A DNA stretch of 64,000 nucleotides from Neocallimastix lanati (nom. inval.) (taxonomy: Eukaryota; Neocallimastigomycota; Neocallimastigomycetes; Neocallimastigales; Neocallimastigaceae): assembly GCA_016946835.1 (NCBI GenBank), contig JACVTC010000008.1:1037501-1101500 (forward strand), in the 5' to 3' direction. A program made the translations under genes and the position numbers. This document shows positions 41,435 through 52,994 of this stretch, piece after piece (position 1 is the stretch's first letter; every line of letters begins with the position of its first letter). The notes below the pieces were generated by a model, which saw nothing but the letters and a program-made list of their open reading frames with translations, did no database searches and had not been told where the DNA came from.

Positions 41435-43207
41435 ATGAAAGTTAACAACACTTTCCGTTATTTATTACTTTGGGCTAGTAGTTTTTCTGCTTCCTCCTTA
41501 GTTCTTGGTAATAAAACTAAGAACTATCCAGATGAATTTGTTTCTTTCTTTAAAACCGATGCTGAAAAATCAGATTATTATCAAACTGGTTCGGACGCTT
41601 ATCTACTTTTCTTTGATGTCATTAATAGTTATGAATCAAGACTTCATGAATTCTCTTTGAAAGATTGTGAAGATAAATGTAAGAGAGCTCAAATGGAATT
41701 CTCCTCGATCAATGAATCGGATAAGACGACCTTCAGTATTTCCGAAGAAAATCGTATTCGTAAACTTTATAGTTTATCTGAATTAAGTAGTTCTTCCGCT
41801 TATGAGCACTGTATTCATTCCTGTATGAAATTGGAAATTCTTTACACTAATCTTGATAAGGCTACTCCTTTCCAATCCTCTTCCAACAAAAGAAGTCCTC
41901 TTCCTGAACCAGGATCCTCTCTTCTTGAAAAGAGAGCGGTCTCTTGTGCTTCCATCGTCGATAAGGGTACCGATGATTATGGAACTCATACTTTTGAAGT
42001 TACCGTCGATGATAAAAACAGTCCCAAAAATGCCCTCTATTCTCGTATAAATGGTTGTTACATTCCAAGTTACCTTGGTTCCAGTTCCTCGATGGGTAAT
42101 GAAATCTTTGAAACCGCTTGTAATTATCATGACGCCTGTTACCATTGTTCTCAAGATAATAGCTATGCTAAGGATCAATGTGATTCTAACTTTAAACAAT
42201 TTATGTTTGGTATCTGTGACTCCCGTAAAAAATTGGGTCTCTTAGGTGAAAATGAAGATTGTGCTGAGGATGCTGAAATCATGTATATAGCCGTCTCCAA
42301 ATACAATAATGCTATGTTCCGTGATGCCCACGACTACATGAATATCATGAGAAATGCCGCTGGTAAAGAATCTAGTTGTGTCTGTACCGACAGAGATGTT
42401 AAAACTCTTCTCACCTATAAATTTAAATTAAATGTTAAAACTGGTAGCAGCAGCAGTAGTGGTAGCAGCGGTGGTAGTAGCAGTAGTGGTAGTAGTAGTA
42501 GTGGTAAAATATCTTCCGATGGTCGTTGTGGTCCAGACCATGGTAATTGTCCTTCTGGTCAATGTTGTAGTAAATATGGTTACTGTGGTACCTCTACGGA
42601 TCACTGTGTTAAATACTGTCTTTCAGAATATGGAAGTTGCTCAGGCTCCAGTGGTTCAACACCAACTTCAACAAAGAAAAGTGGTGCCAATTCTTCTACT
42701 GCTGCTACCACTTCATCAGGAGGACGTTGTGGTTCCAGTTATGGTCATTGCCCATCGGGTCAATGTTGTAGTAAGTATGGTTACTGTGGTACTACCGAAG
42801 CCTACTGTGGTAAGGGATGTCAATCTGAATTTGGTAACTGTACCTCCTCCACCAGTGCTAAGCCAGCCACCACTAAAAGTTCAACTTCCAGTACTGGTAC
42901 ATTAAAGGTTACCACAGATGGTCATTGTGGTCCAAACTACGGTATCTGTCCATCCGGCAAATGTTGTAGTAAGTATGGTTACTGTGGTACTACCGATAAC
43001 TACTGTGGTGTGGGTTGTCAATCTAGCTATGGTCAATGTAATGGATCTAATGGCAGTAGTAGTGTAAAAATTTCCACTAGCGGTAAATGTGGTAAGGACT
43101 ATGGACGTTGTCCAGATAACAAATGTTGTAGTAAGTACGGTTACTGTGGTACTACAGATGCCTATTGTACTAAAGGTTGTCAATCTGAATTTGGTGTATG
43201 TAAATAA
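41435..43207 (+). CDS. Secreted phospholipase A2-like protein with four CBM18 modules
   Basis: Single exon, 590 residues. Order: signal peptide (about 1-25); a Cys-containing proregion (26-167) ending in a dibasic LLEKR site (Lys166-Arg167) suited to Kex2-type processing; a PLA2-like domain (about 168-330) with the active-site pattern [10 protein letters not shown] (229-238; catalytic His232-Asp233) and many paired cysteines; a Ser/Gly-rich linker; then four chitin-binding type-1 (CBM18, hevein-like) modules at about 365-402, 432-469, 498-535 and 552-589, each with the CCSKYGYCG core and joined by Ser/Thr/Gly linkers. It should be exported, processed and held on chitin while the catalytic domain hydrolyses phospholipid sn-2 esters. 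The glycine loop of animal PLA2 is not obvious, so it best fits the fungal/bacterial or conodipine-like branch. Codon use is richer in G+C than its surroundings. Activity is inferred. Confidence 0.9.
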   Translation: MKVNNTFRYLLLWASSFSASSLVLGNKTKNYPDEFVSFFKTDAEKSDYYQTGSDAYLLFFDVINSYESRLHEFSLKDCEDKCKRAQMEFSSINESDKTTFSISEENRIRKLYSLSELSSSSAYEHCIHSCMKLEILYTNLDKATPFQSSSNKRSPLPEPGSSLLEKRAVSCASIVDKGTDDYGTHTFEVTVDDKNSPKNALYSRINGCYIPSYLGSSSSMGNEIFETACNYHDACYHCSQDNSYAKDQCDSNFKQFMFGICDSRKKLGLLGENEDCAEDAEIMYIAVSKYNNAMFRDAHDYMNIMRNAAGKESSCVCTDRDVKTLLTYKFKLNVKTGSSSSSGSSGGSSSSGSSSSGKISSDGRCGPDHGNCPSGQCCSKYGYCGTSTDHCVKYCLSEYGSCSGSSGSTPTSTKKSGANSSTAATTSSGGRCGSSYGHCPSGQCCSKYGYCGTTEAYCGKGCQSEFGNCTSSTSAKPATTKSSTSSTGTLKVTTDGHCGPNYGICPSGKCCSKYGYCGTTDNYCGVGCQSSYGQCNGSNGSSSVKISTSGKCGKDYGRCPDNKCCSKYGYCGTTDAYCTKGCQSEFGVCK

Positions 43208-43947
43208 ATAAAACCGTATTTATAACAAATAATTAAAAAAAAAAAAAAAATCAAATAGTAAAACAATGAGTTAAAAAAAAAAAAAAAAAGTAATAATTAT
43301 TTTTATTACTATTAAAATAAAAATGAAATTAAAAATAGATATATATATATAATGAAAAAAAAAGTAGGGAAAATATTTAAAATATAAAAAAAATAATAAT
43401 AATAATAATAGAGTTAGTATAAAATATAGTATTATTTTATTTTATTTATATATATTTTTTTCTGTTTTCTTTTATTTTTCTTTTATCTTTTAATGATGAA
43501 AAAAAAAAAATTATATATTATTTTTTTATGATAATATATAATTAAACCCTTTATATAAATATAATTAAAAAAAAAAATTACTATATTCTAATATTTATAA
43601 ATTTTTTAAAAAAAAATTATAAATATAATCTATTTCAATATAAAAAAAATAAAATAAAATAAAGAAAAAATAAAATAAATAAAAAAAATTAAAATAAAAT
43701 AAAATTTATTTATATGTGTTTTTAAAATTTTAAAAAACATATACCGCTTTAAAAATCTAAACAAATAGTGTGTGTTTTTAGAAGTAAAAATAAATTTTAT
43801 ATTTAAATTGTATATTAATTGTATTTATATATATATAAAAAAAAAATGTTATAAAAATTTCTTCTTTTATATTTTGTATAAGTTGTGTTATATATATTTC
43901 ATTTTATTATCATTATTTTCTTTTTTTTCTTTATTATTTAACTAATG

Positions 43948-43983
<36 letters not shown>

Positions 43984-43989
43984 CATTAG
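43208..43989. other. 3' flank of PLA2-CBM18 gene
   Basis: AT-rich sequence with short homopolymers, ending in a poly(A) run of about 37 nt (43946-43982). It probably includes the 3' UTR of the gene to the left. No gene is seen. Confidence 0.5.
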
Positions 43990-44148
43990 CACTTGTGGTC
44001 CAATGAGAAGTATTTAAAATGTGTTCCATATACTACTAGCAAGGCAAATGCCTCTGAAGGAGAAGATCATAATTTCTTCTTTCAGATAGTCAATTCAAAC
44101 CCTCATCTTGGAATAAGTAATATGGAGGTGAGGTTCGTTTGCATATGA
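43990..44148 (+). pseudogene. Unassigned coding relic
   Basis: A GC-richer patch gives 52 open codons between TAG (43988) and TGA (44146), with no ATG near the start. The translated segment includes CVPYTTSKANASEGEDHNFF and a NSNPHLGISNME stretch. It could be an older part of the neighbouring retrotransposon copy or an unrelated gene fragment. No family is recognised. Confidence 0.3.
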
Positions 44149-44289
44149 ACTTTTTTTTTTTTTTTCTGAATTTATTTATACACTTTTATTTTGAATAAAT
44201 ATTACTTTTTTTATTATACATTATTAATTTTAAATGTTATTAAGTTCTCATTGGATAAATTATATTCTTTTTTTTTTTTTTTTTATTAA

Positions 44290-45081
44290 TTCTGTGCTTT
44301 TTAAATTTGACATTAGTATTTCCATAAAAAGAACAATAGTCTCAGAAAATTGCCGTAAATAGTGCCCATGTTGTGGGGATAGTGTACCTAGCTTTTCTCA
44401 CTGGATCTTTGCCTGTAAAGAATTGGAAATTTTACAGAAATAAATCTTTACCTTTTCTAGATGATCTCTTCTTGAAGTTTTGTAATGATAATTGAACAAA
44501 AAAAATCCTTGGATGTTTCTTTAGATTCAGAAAAGGATTATGATAATAATATTTATTATTATTTTATATTGAGTGCTCTTCTGGGAGGGCGTTCAATATA
44601 TGAAAAAAAAAAAATTAAAGTTAATGATGTGGGAACATAGACAATTAGTTGACAATATTTTTTAAACAAAGTTCAATTTCGTTGACTGTTCCCGTATTTT
44701 GTGGGGATTGCGGAGTTTCTAACAAAACGAAAATACCATTAATTTGTAGATCTTTTTAGATTGATGATGAAATGGTATTACCGTTGAATCAACCGTTGCT
44801 AAGAGCGTCGACATCGAAATGATAACCATGGATTTTCACCTCCTCGTGAAAGATCGGATACAGATTCGGTTGATAACACTAATACTGAAATTATTACTCG
44901 CAATAATGGATGCGGTGTTATCATTAATAATTGGGAAAAGTTAGAAACTATTGCTTCTAAACGTACTTTTATAATTATGTAATATATAATATTTCATTTC
45001 ATGTATTTTATTTTTTCATTTAAATCATGTAATTTTATTTTTATTATTATTATTATAAATTAAATAAAGTTATTCTCTAAG

Positions 45082-45119
<38 letters not shown>
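44290..45119 (+). mobile_element. Degenerate 5'-truncated non-LTR retrotransposon, copy A
   Basis: Conceptual translation in shifting frames matches the C-terminal protein of the copy at 50897-51841: FKFD before SENC, the CPCCG-x-PSF-x-HW zinc-binding signature, YFVG-AEFLT, an SDTDS-x-DN segment, and a GVI...WE-LE end before TAA near 44983. Several stops and frameshifts show it is dead. After the stop, AAATAAAGTTATTCTCTAAGTCTA leads into a 35-nt poly(A) tail, closely matching the 3' end of the other copy. The 5' part, including the reverse transcriptase core, is missing. Confidence 0.75.
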
Positions 45120-45122
<3 letters not shown>

Positions 45123-45178
45123 TCATGTAATTAATAAATGAATAAATAAATAAAGTCTAAAGTTCATAATAATTTAGG

Positions 45179-45218
<40 letters not shown>

Positions 45219-45391
45219 TTTATTTTCAGTGTTGACGCTTCTTGGTTAGTTTTGCACCCTTAATACGGTCGAAATAACAATTCTCTGAGGAAGTACTCGC
45301 CCTTTAGGCATAATTTTTTTCATAGTAAAGAAAGAAAAGAGAGAAAGAGAGAGTCACAGATCGTACCAAGATATGGTATTAAACATTAAAA

Positions 45392-45423
<32 letters not shown>

Positions 45424-45466
45424 CCTTGTTCTTAATTTAAAAATAGATATATATTTTCATTCAAAA

Positions 45467-45505
<39 letters not shown>

Positions 45506-45960
45506 ACCTTGTTCTTAATTTAAAAATAGATATATATTCGCATTCAAAAAAAAAAAAAAAAAGTTTATTTCATAGAAATTAATTTAATATAAATTAATAA
45601 ATTATAATTAACTAAAATAATGAAATTACACACTTTAAAATAAGAAATATATATAATTATATATTAATAGAAGAAAATATTGAGATTTATATATAATAGT
45701 ATTTTATTAAAAAGTTGTACAGATTTTTGTTCAATGTTTTTTTTGTTTTTGTTTTGGTTAGAAAAAAATTATATTAATAATAATGAAAATGAAATATGAT
45801 TAAAAAAAATATATATATAGTAATAATAAATAAAAATTGTTTTTAAAAAAAATATATATATTAATTAAAATTAAAAATAAAAAAATATGTATATATTGTA
45901 TATATTATTAATTGTTATTAGTTTATGATTTGATAATTATTATTTAAATGATATTTTTTT
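45120..45960. other. Spacer with poly(A) tract, coding relic and duplicated segment
   Basis: Contains a second poly(A) run (45183-45215), a GC-richer patch at 45231-45311 and an 83-bp direct duplication at 45421-45546. In the patch, the minus strand gives an open stretch ending in GAKLTKKRQH then TGA, which looks like the C-terminus of a small basic protein but could not be assigned. The remainder up to the CYB5D1-like stop is AT-only. Confidence 0.45.
45421..45546. repeat. Direct duplication, offset 83 bp
   Basis: A 40-bp core beginning TAACCTTGTTCTTAATTT occurs at 45421 and 45504. Each copy is preceded by (AT)n and followed by CATTC and poly(A). Two mismatches distinguish the copies. Confidence 0.85.
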
Positions 45961-47724
45961 TTATGCAATTGAAAGATCATCACTAAAGTATATATGAATC
46001 ACTGTAAGTAGTAGTTTAATTTTTTTTTTTTTAATAAATATTATTAATAAATAATGAATAATGAATAAAAATTATTAGTATAAGTATTAGATTTAATTAT
46101 TTTATTTTATTTTATTTTTATTTTAATCTATTCTATTAAAGTTTAATATATTATATTTCTATAATATTTTTAAAGTATTTTCAAAAAATTTTTTTTTTTT
46201 TTTACCTGGAAGATATTCATCTTCATCCATGCCTAACATTTCAAATTGTTGACTTTCATCCTTTATATTATTTTCTTCAAGAGTTTTATTCATATCTAAA
46301 ACATTTCCTAATCTTTTCCATATATAGCCTTCCGTATGCGCATTCAATTTCTTATATCTCTCTTGTATAGCAAGTAAACTTTCTTCTGAACATACCTAGT
46401 AAGGAAAAAAAAAATCAAAAAAAAAGAAAAATATATTAAAAAAATATTAAAAAAATTTATAAATTTTATAATTATATATTGTATATATATATATATTTTT
46501 TTAAATTTTAATTATTTTTTTTTTAAATAAAAAAAAATATATAATCTCTTTTTTTTTCTTTTTTTTCTTTTTTTTTTTTTTTTTTGTTTTTATTTACTTC
46601 AATAATATGTTCATCCTTCGTCAACGTATTCACAATACGTATTTTTCTTGTCTTTTGACTAAGTTTTCCGATACAGTAGTAATCATCTTCCCACCATGGC
46701 TTAGCTACTATTGGTCTCCAACTGGCATAGGGTACTGGAGGAGGAACATGAACAAAACGACCATCCGGAGTATAGGGACACATACATCCCAATTTTGGAT
46801 TCATATGCATTTTTAACTAAACATCATTTTATATATATTCCAATATATATAATATAAAAATATTAAAAATAGATAAATAGATAAATATATTATAATTTTA
46901 ATAATATTTTATTTTAATATTTTTTGGATATTTATTTATTATTATTTTTATTTATTTATTTTAAATAACTATAGTATATAAATTATTATTAATTATTATA
47001 AATTAAATTATTATTTGTATATATATTTTTATTTATAATATTTATTCATTCATAATTACATTTCTAGTTTTTTCATCGAACCAATGAGAAATATCTTTTC
47101 CTGCATTTTTAATAATAGGATTCATTAAAATATCACCTAAAACAAATGTAAAATTCGGTTATATATATATATATATATAAAGAGAAAAAAAAATATTGAT
47201 ATAATAAAAATATATATAACATAATATAACAATAAAAATAAAAAAAAAAATTTAATAAAAAAAAAATTAAAAAAAAATTAGTTAAATTATTAAATAAATG
47301 AATTTATAAAAAAAAAATTTTTTTTATCTTCAATTTTTTTATTTTATTTTATTTTTTTTTTACCTCGATATTTTAACGATAATGGAGTAAGATCATAGAC
47401 ATATCCTAACCAAGATACCCAAAGATCATCAGCCGTATTATGTTCAGCGACTTCTCTTGGAGTAAAATAATGAAAAACTACTCCCTCTTCTTCTTCTTTT
47501 TTTTCATTATTACTATTATTATTATTATTATTATTATTTTCATCTACATCATTTTCATTTTCACTTTTTTTACCCTCTGTTTCAGTCGTTTTTTTTAAAT
47601 CATTTTTTACTTCACCTTCTTCATTAGGAAGGAAAAATGAATCCACATGATCTGATGAAACATCACCTTTTTTTTGGGTTCCTTCCATATTCATTAAATA
47701 ATTATTATCTATACCAAATTCCAT
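45961..47724 (-). CDS. CYB5D1-like cytochrome b5 domain protein (ciliary)
   Basis: Five minus-strand exons with matching phases: 47364-47724, 47060-47136, 46598-46816, 46206-46395 and 45961-46001, giving 295 residues. The first ~80 residues are an acidic, Asn-rich extension absent from animal homologues. Then follows the cytochrome b5-like domain: [34 protein letters not shown], and a GRFVHVPP / PWW block. The rest matches CYB5D1 to its end ([12 protein letters not shown], a TLEENNI-type motif, and a short last exon coding [10 protein letters not shown]). CYB5D1 proteins are linked to cilia and radial-spoke function, so a role in the zoospore flagellum is inferred. The HPGG heme-ligand motif of classical b5 is replaced by KYRGD, while a His remains in ISHWF. 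Assignment is from recalled similarity along the whole length. Confidence 0.88.
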
Positions 47725-47855
47725 TTTTATATATATATATATTTATTTTTTATTTATGTTATATGTATCTCTCTAATATAAAAAGATGAAAGTATAATTT
47801 TAGGGGGAAAAAAATTATAAATTGATAGTATTATAATTTATTATAATTTATTATA

Positions 47856-47927
<72 letters not shown>

Positions 47928-48905
47928 AGTAAAAAAAAAAAATAAAAAAAAAAGAGAAAAAAAAATTAATAATTTATTAATAAAAATATATATATATATA
48001 TATTTATATATATAAACTCTTTTTTCCCTTTTTTTATTTCTAAAAATTAGGTACATATATAAAACTATATATAACTACTATGTAACTATTTATATAATTC
48101 TATAATTCTATATTTATATATATATATATATATTATTAATAATATTGACAATTATAAAAACGAAAACTTTAAAAAAATGTTTAATTAAAAAAAAATTAAA
48201 AATAAAAATTAAAAAATATGTTTTAAATTTTTTTTTTTTTTTAATTAATAAAAATTAAAAAAAAAAAATGTTAATTAAAAAAAAAAAATAAATTAAAAAT
48301 AAAAATAAATATTTCTCGGTTATTTTCCGGGGAAAAGTATATATAAAACTTAAAAAGAATTAACGCTCCTTATAACATTTACAGCTTCTATAAATATATA
48401 TATATATATATATAATATATTTTATATAATGATAAGATAATAATAAAAAAAAATGAAAGTAATAATAATAATGAATTATAATATGAAAGTTATAATAAAT
48501 ACAATTTTAATTTCTTTATATACATATATTTTTTATTTTAAATTTAATATTTTTTTAATTAACTACTATATGGTAGTAAAATGAATAAAAAATCTAAATA
48601 GTTAACATGATTTATATATATAATTAAATTTATAATAAAAAAAATTAAATATAAAATAAAAATAAAAAATAAAAAATAAAAATAAATGAAATCAAACTAT
48701 AATATTAATTATATTTATACTTTATAAAAGATTTATCTATTTCTTTTTTTATTCTTTTTTTTTTTTTTTTTTTTTTTCATAATTAAAATAAAATTTATAT
48801 ATAATTATTTCTATATGTTTAAAAAAAAGTTTTCTATAATCTATTTAATTACTATAAATTTTATTTTTAAATTTTTTATTTTTAAGTTATAAAGTTTTAC
48901 ATAAA

Positions 48906-48945
<40 letters not shown>

Positions 48946-50491
48946 AATTTATATTTATATTTAAAAATAAAAATATTTAAAAAAAAAAATAAAAAATAAA
49001 ATAAAGATTTAGATTTAAGACTTAAAATTTATTATTAATATCTAATTTTCTTCAATTTAAAATTTAAATAATAATCAATGATTATTAAATTTTAAAATAA
49101 TTAATTATTAATTATTAATTATCAAATAAAATAATAATAAAATAATAAAATAAAATAAAAATAAAAATAAAAATAATATATATTTTTATAAATATTTAAA
49201 CAACTGTTAATATCATTTAATATCATTTACACAATAAAAGAATGGAAGTAATGATAATAATGTTCCAAAAAAAAAAAAAAAAAAAAATATTAAAAATAAA
49301 AATTAAAAAGAAAAAATAAAAAAGCAAACTATTAATAATTAACAAAAAGTAAATTATAAAAAAAAATAATAAAAATATTTTATTAATAATAATAATAATC
49401 ATTAATTATTGATTATAAAAAAAAAAAATTTATTATGAGTTTAAATTTATAATAAAATTTTTTTGTTATTCTAAAAGTTGACTTTAATTCTTATTTTTTT
49501 AAAAAAAAAAAAATTATTTTAATAACTTTTTTAAAGAATAAAAATAAATAACACCAAAAAAAAAATCAAATAATAACAAAAATTAACAAAAATATAAAAA
49601 TAACTATTTAAAACTTTTATTTATTTTATTTTTATTAATACATTAAAAACACAATAGAAAATAATATAAAATATATCTTATTGAAAAAACTTTTAATTTT
49701 ATTAATTAATTAATTAGTCCTTTGTTAACTTTTTCTCTCATTTAAAAAGTTCACTTTTTTTTTTATGCATTATTTTCTTTTTTTTTTTTTTTTTAGACTT
49801 CTGATCATATTATCCCAGCTACAACAGACAACTAATATCAGACAAACTTTATAGAGAGGTTGTATCAAAATGACCATATAATGTGCTCCTATGTCATACC
49901 ATTTTGGCATCGATTCTATCAGTGACGATTATTACAGAACCACAAGATTTGAAGATGTTGGATATGATAAGCCACAACCACATGCACTATAACATTATTA
50001 TTTATCTACTACATACCTTTTATCCTAACACATGATCAATAATATAATATGCGGGACTTTTATGTGCTATAATTTAATTTAAAAGTAGTGGGGTTTTTTT
50101 TTTTTTTTTTAAATAATGGTTGTTTAGTAAAATTTATTAATAAAATTATAATATTCGTACAATTAAAATAGTAATTCTAATTCCTCAAAATTTTACAAGA
50201 GAGTCCTCTCTTTCTAATATAAATAATTTAATCTATTTATAAGAAATAGATAATGTATTATTTATATATTCTAATATATAGAACTATATTAATTTTATAT
50301 GAATTAAAGTATTATAATTATTATAATTATAATAATGTATATTAAAATAAAATAAAATAAAATAATTATAATCAAAAAGATATAAATTCAACATTTAATA
50401 ATTATTATTAAACACACAAATATGTTACTACACATATTTGTTTTATATCAGATATCACACAAACTAAACTTAAATTTAAATATGAAGTTTG

Positions 50492-50532
<41 letters not shown>

Positions 50533-50621
50533 ATGGTTGATTTTCATTGTTTAAATGAAACATCTTAATTAATCTATTATTATTATTATTGTTGTTGTTG
50601 TTATTATTATCATTATTGTTG

Positions 50622-50668
<47 letters not shown>

Positions 50669-50733
50669 TTATTATTTATTCGTTAATATAAACTAAAATA
50701 TAAAAAAATATAAAAAAAATATAAAAAAAAATA

Positions 50734-50769
<36 letters not shown>
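47725..50769. other. Gene-free AT-rich region
   Basis: 5' flank of the CYB5D1-like gene followed by AT-only DNA. Holds (ATT)n at 47861-47925, many homopolymers and (TTTA)n near 50636-50668. A GC-richer patch at 49795-49992 includes a 36-codon open stretch (49882-49989, ending at TAA 49990) coding SYHFGIDSISDDYY and a following acidic/aromatic segment, with frame breaks upstream; it is probably a gene relic of unknown origin. Confidence 0.5.
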
Positions 50770-50776
<7 letters not shown>

Positions 50777-51904
50777 TTTTTTTTTTTTTTTTTTAGACTA
50801 GGAATAAACTTTATTTAATAATATTTTTTTTTTTTTTAAAAAATACATGAAGTTTAAATACATGAAATTTTTTTTTTTTATATTAATATTAAAAAACTAC
50901 GTTATGAGATTCGAGGACGAAAAGGCCTCTAACTCTTCCCATTCATCGAAGATAACTCCATGTGGATGAAAATTGTCATTCGAATCTGTATCAGAATTTC
51001 TTCTTTGCCTTATCGTTACGACGTCGACGCTCTTGACAACAGTAGGTCTAACACTATACAAATCGATCATGGTGTAAAAATCACCAATCACAATAGGCAT
51101 AACGTTAGTAAGGAATTCCGCAAGCCCCACAAAATATGAAATCGGGAAAGAAGACTCGTTCGAAGGTGATTGAAAAATATTATTAATATATCGCCTTCTT
51201 TCCCCCGAGCCGATCTTTAAGATTTCAAATACTGCATTTCCGCCAAGAAGGAGACACAGCACGTAAAAATTGATATTATCATCAAAATCTTCCTCTTTAT
51301 CATCAGGAATGTTCAATGATTTCTCATGAACAATAAGAGAAAAATTAATAAAAATTTCATCAACAAAGGGAATGAAATGTTGCCTAAATTCTTCAAATTT
51401 AGGACATAAAAGTATCCAGTGTGTAAAACTAGGTAAGCTGTTACTCTCACCACAACAAGGGCAGTATGTTGGGCAATTTTCTGATACTAGATTACTTTTA
51501 ACATACGTTTTTACATCAAATTTGAATCCACATTTAATTCGTCCAATCCAAAAAAATCCAAGAGAAAATTGTGAATATTTAAGTGATAGACGTTGAATAA
51601 ATTTTTTAAAACCAAATTTAAATTTCTTGTATTTAGTAGATCTGATCGCAGGAGTGCTTGAATAATGAATATTTTCCCAGTAAAACTTCCTTATTTCTCC
51701 AGGAAGTTTATTATTGTGCTTGTGTACTGCTAAACTCCGTGCTTTTTTCGTCCAAGAATAGTGAGAAAGTGTAGGTATATTTTTGACTAAATGAGAAATA
51801 ATACAAGAAGAATCTTTCCACTTTTTAAAGCATCGAATCATCGCCTTAGCACAAAAACTAGCTATAGGAGGTATAGAAAGTTCTATATATTTTAATGAAA
51901 TATT
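50770..51904 (-). mobile_element. 5'-truncated non-LTR retrotransposon, copy B
   Basis: Minus-strand fragment carrying the C-terminal end of the retrotransposon polyprotein and its 3' UTR. The UTR ends AAATAAAGTTTATTCCTAG then TCTA and a 25-nt poly(A) tail (a poly(T) run at 50770-50794 on the plus strand). The polyadenylation signal and preceding bases match copy A at 45060-45085. Nothing of the endonuclease or reverse transcriptase core remains upstream of 51904, where the frame meets a stop, so it is a dead-on-arrival 5' truncation of the sort produced by target-primed reverse transcription. Confidence 0.75.
50897..51841 (-). CDS. C-terminal fragment of a reverse transcriptase polyprotein
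   Basis: Open frame of 314 codons from ATG 51841, and open for 21 more codons upstream (to 51904) without an ATG. The upstream codons and first residues (LSIPPIASFCAKA, then RCFKKW) resemble the region after the polymerase domain in non-LTR elements. The middle has the zinc-binding signature SENCPTYCPCCGES followed by PSFTHWILLCPKF, typical of the zf-RVT module at the end of LINE-type polyproteins. The C-terminal third is acidic and includes a VGLAEFL segment. Without the polymerase core it cannot transpose on its own. The absence of stops over 314 codons shows the insertion is fairly young compared with copy A. Confidence 0.75.
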   Translation of the reverse strand: MIRCFKKWKDSSCIISHLVKNIPTLSHYSWTKKARSLAVHKHNNKLPGEIRKFYWENIHYSSTPAIRSTKYKKFKFGFKKFIQRLSLKYSQFSLGFFWIGRIKCGFKFDVKTYVKSNLVSENCPTYCPCCGESNSLPSFTHWILLCPKFEEFRQHFIPFVDEIFINFSLIVHEKSLNIPDDKEEDFDDNINFYVLCLLLGGNAVFEILKIGSGERRRYINNIFQSPSNESSFPISYFVGLAEFLTNVMPIVIGDFYTMIDLYSVRPTVVKSVDVVTIRQRRNSDTDSNDNFHPHGVIFDEWEELEAFSSSNLIT

Positions 51905-52951
51905 TTACAATCAAAAATATTATATATATATATGATTTTTTTTTTTTTTTTCTCAATTCATATACTTTAAAACAACCTTTTTAATTAATATCCATTTTTT
52001 TAAAAAATAAGAATAAAATTGGCCTATACACACCTATATCAACACACACAATTTTTAAAAATAAAAAATTAAAAAAAAGATAAAAATTTGAGTCGTTTTT
52101 TTTTTTAAATTGTATATATGAAATTAATTAAATCAAGATTTATTATATTAATTTTTTTTTTTTGTTTTTTGTTTTTTGTTTTTTGCTTTGTTTTGTTTTG
52201 TTTGTTTGCTTATCATGAAACTCCAAATTTTTTTTTTTTTATTATTATTATTTTTTTTTTTTATCTATTAATTTTAATAATCCTTATTATTATTATTATT
52301 ATTACAATTACACAATTACTTTTTTTTTTTTTTTATAAATATTGAATGTATATATATATAAATTAATTAATTAATTATAATTAAAAATGTTTTAAAAAAT
52401 AAATAAATAAATAAAATATAATAAAATAATAATGGTATGTTTATACATAATTTTTTTTATATTGGATTTTAAAAAAATAATATTAATAAAAAATAAAAAA
52501 ATAAAAAAATAAATGAAAAGGTAAATTAATAAATCGAAAAAAAAAAATAAAATAAAATAAAATAAAATAAAATAAAGTTTATGTTGATGGAATATATTAC
52601 ACACATGATAAGTAATTATTTTTAATTTACTTGTTGTTCCTTCATTTGTAATGAATAAAAGTTTTTTTTTTTTTTCTTTCTTTCTTTCTTTGGTTATATC
52701 CATTTTCCTTTATATATATTTCTATTTCTTTTTCTTTTTTATGATTTTTTTTTCTTAATTTTAATTTTTATTTTATTTTTTTTTTTTTATTTTTCGCTTA
52801 TTAATTTCATTTCATTTTTATTTTTTTTTTTTTATTTTTTTATTTTTATTATTATTTTTTTATTTTTATTATTATTTATATATATATATATATATTTATT
52901 TAATTATGTGAATTTATAAATTATATATTTATTTATTTATTTTGATTATTT

Positions 52952-52991
<40 letters not shown>

Positions 52992-52994
52992 AGC
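51905..52994. other. Spacer between retrotransposon fragment and TPR gene
   Basis: AT-rich, with TTTTTTG runs (52148-52185), (ATAAA)n and poly(T). The right end is the 3' flank of the TPR gene, with a poly(T) run at 52958-52984. No gene is seen. Confidence 0.5.

Noticed and set aside
41783-42199. 138-codon minus-strand open frame
   Set aside because: Antisense shadow of the PLA2-CBM18 coding sequence, which has strong domain evidence on the other strand. The same applies to the frames at 42432-42905 and 42902-43183.
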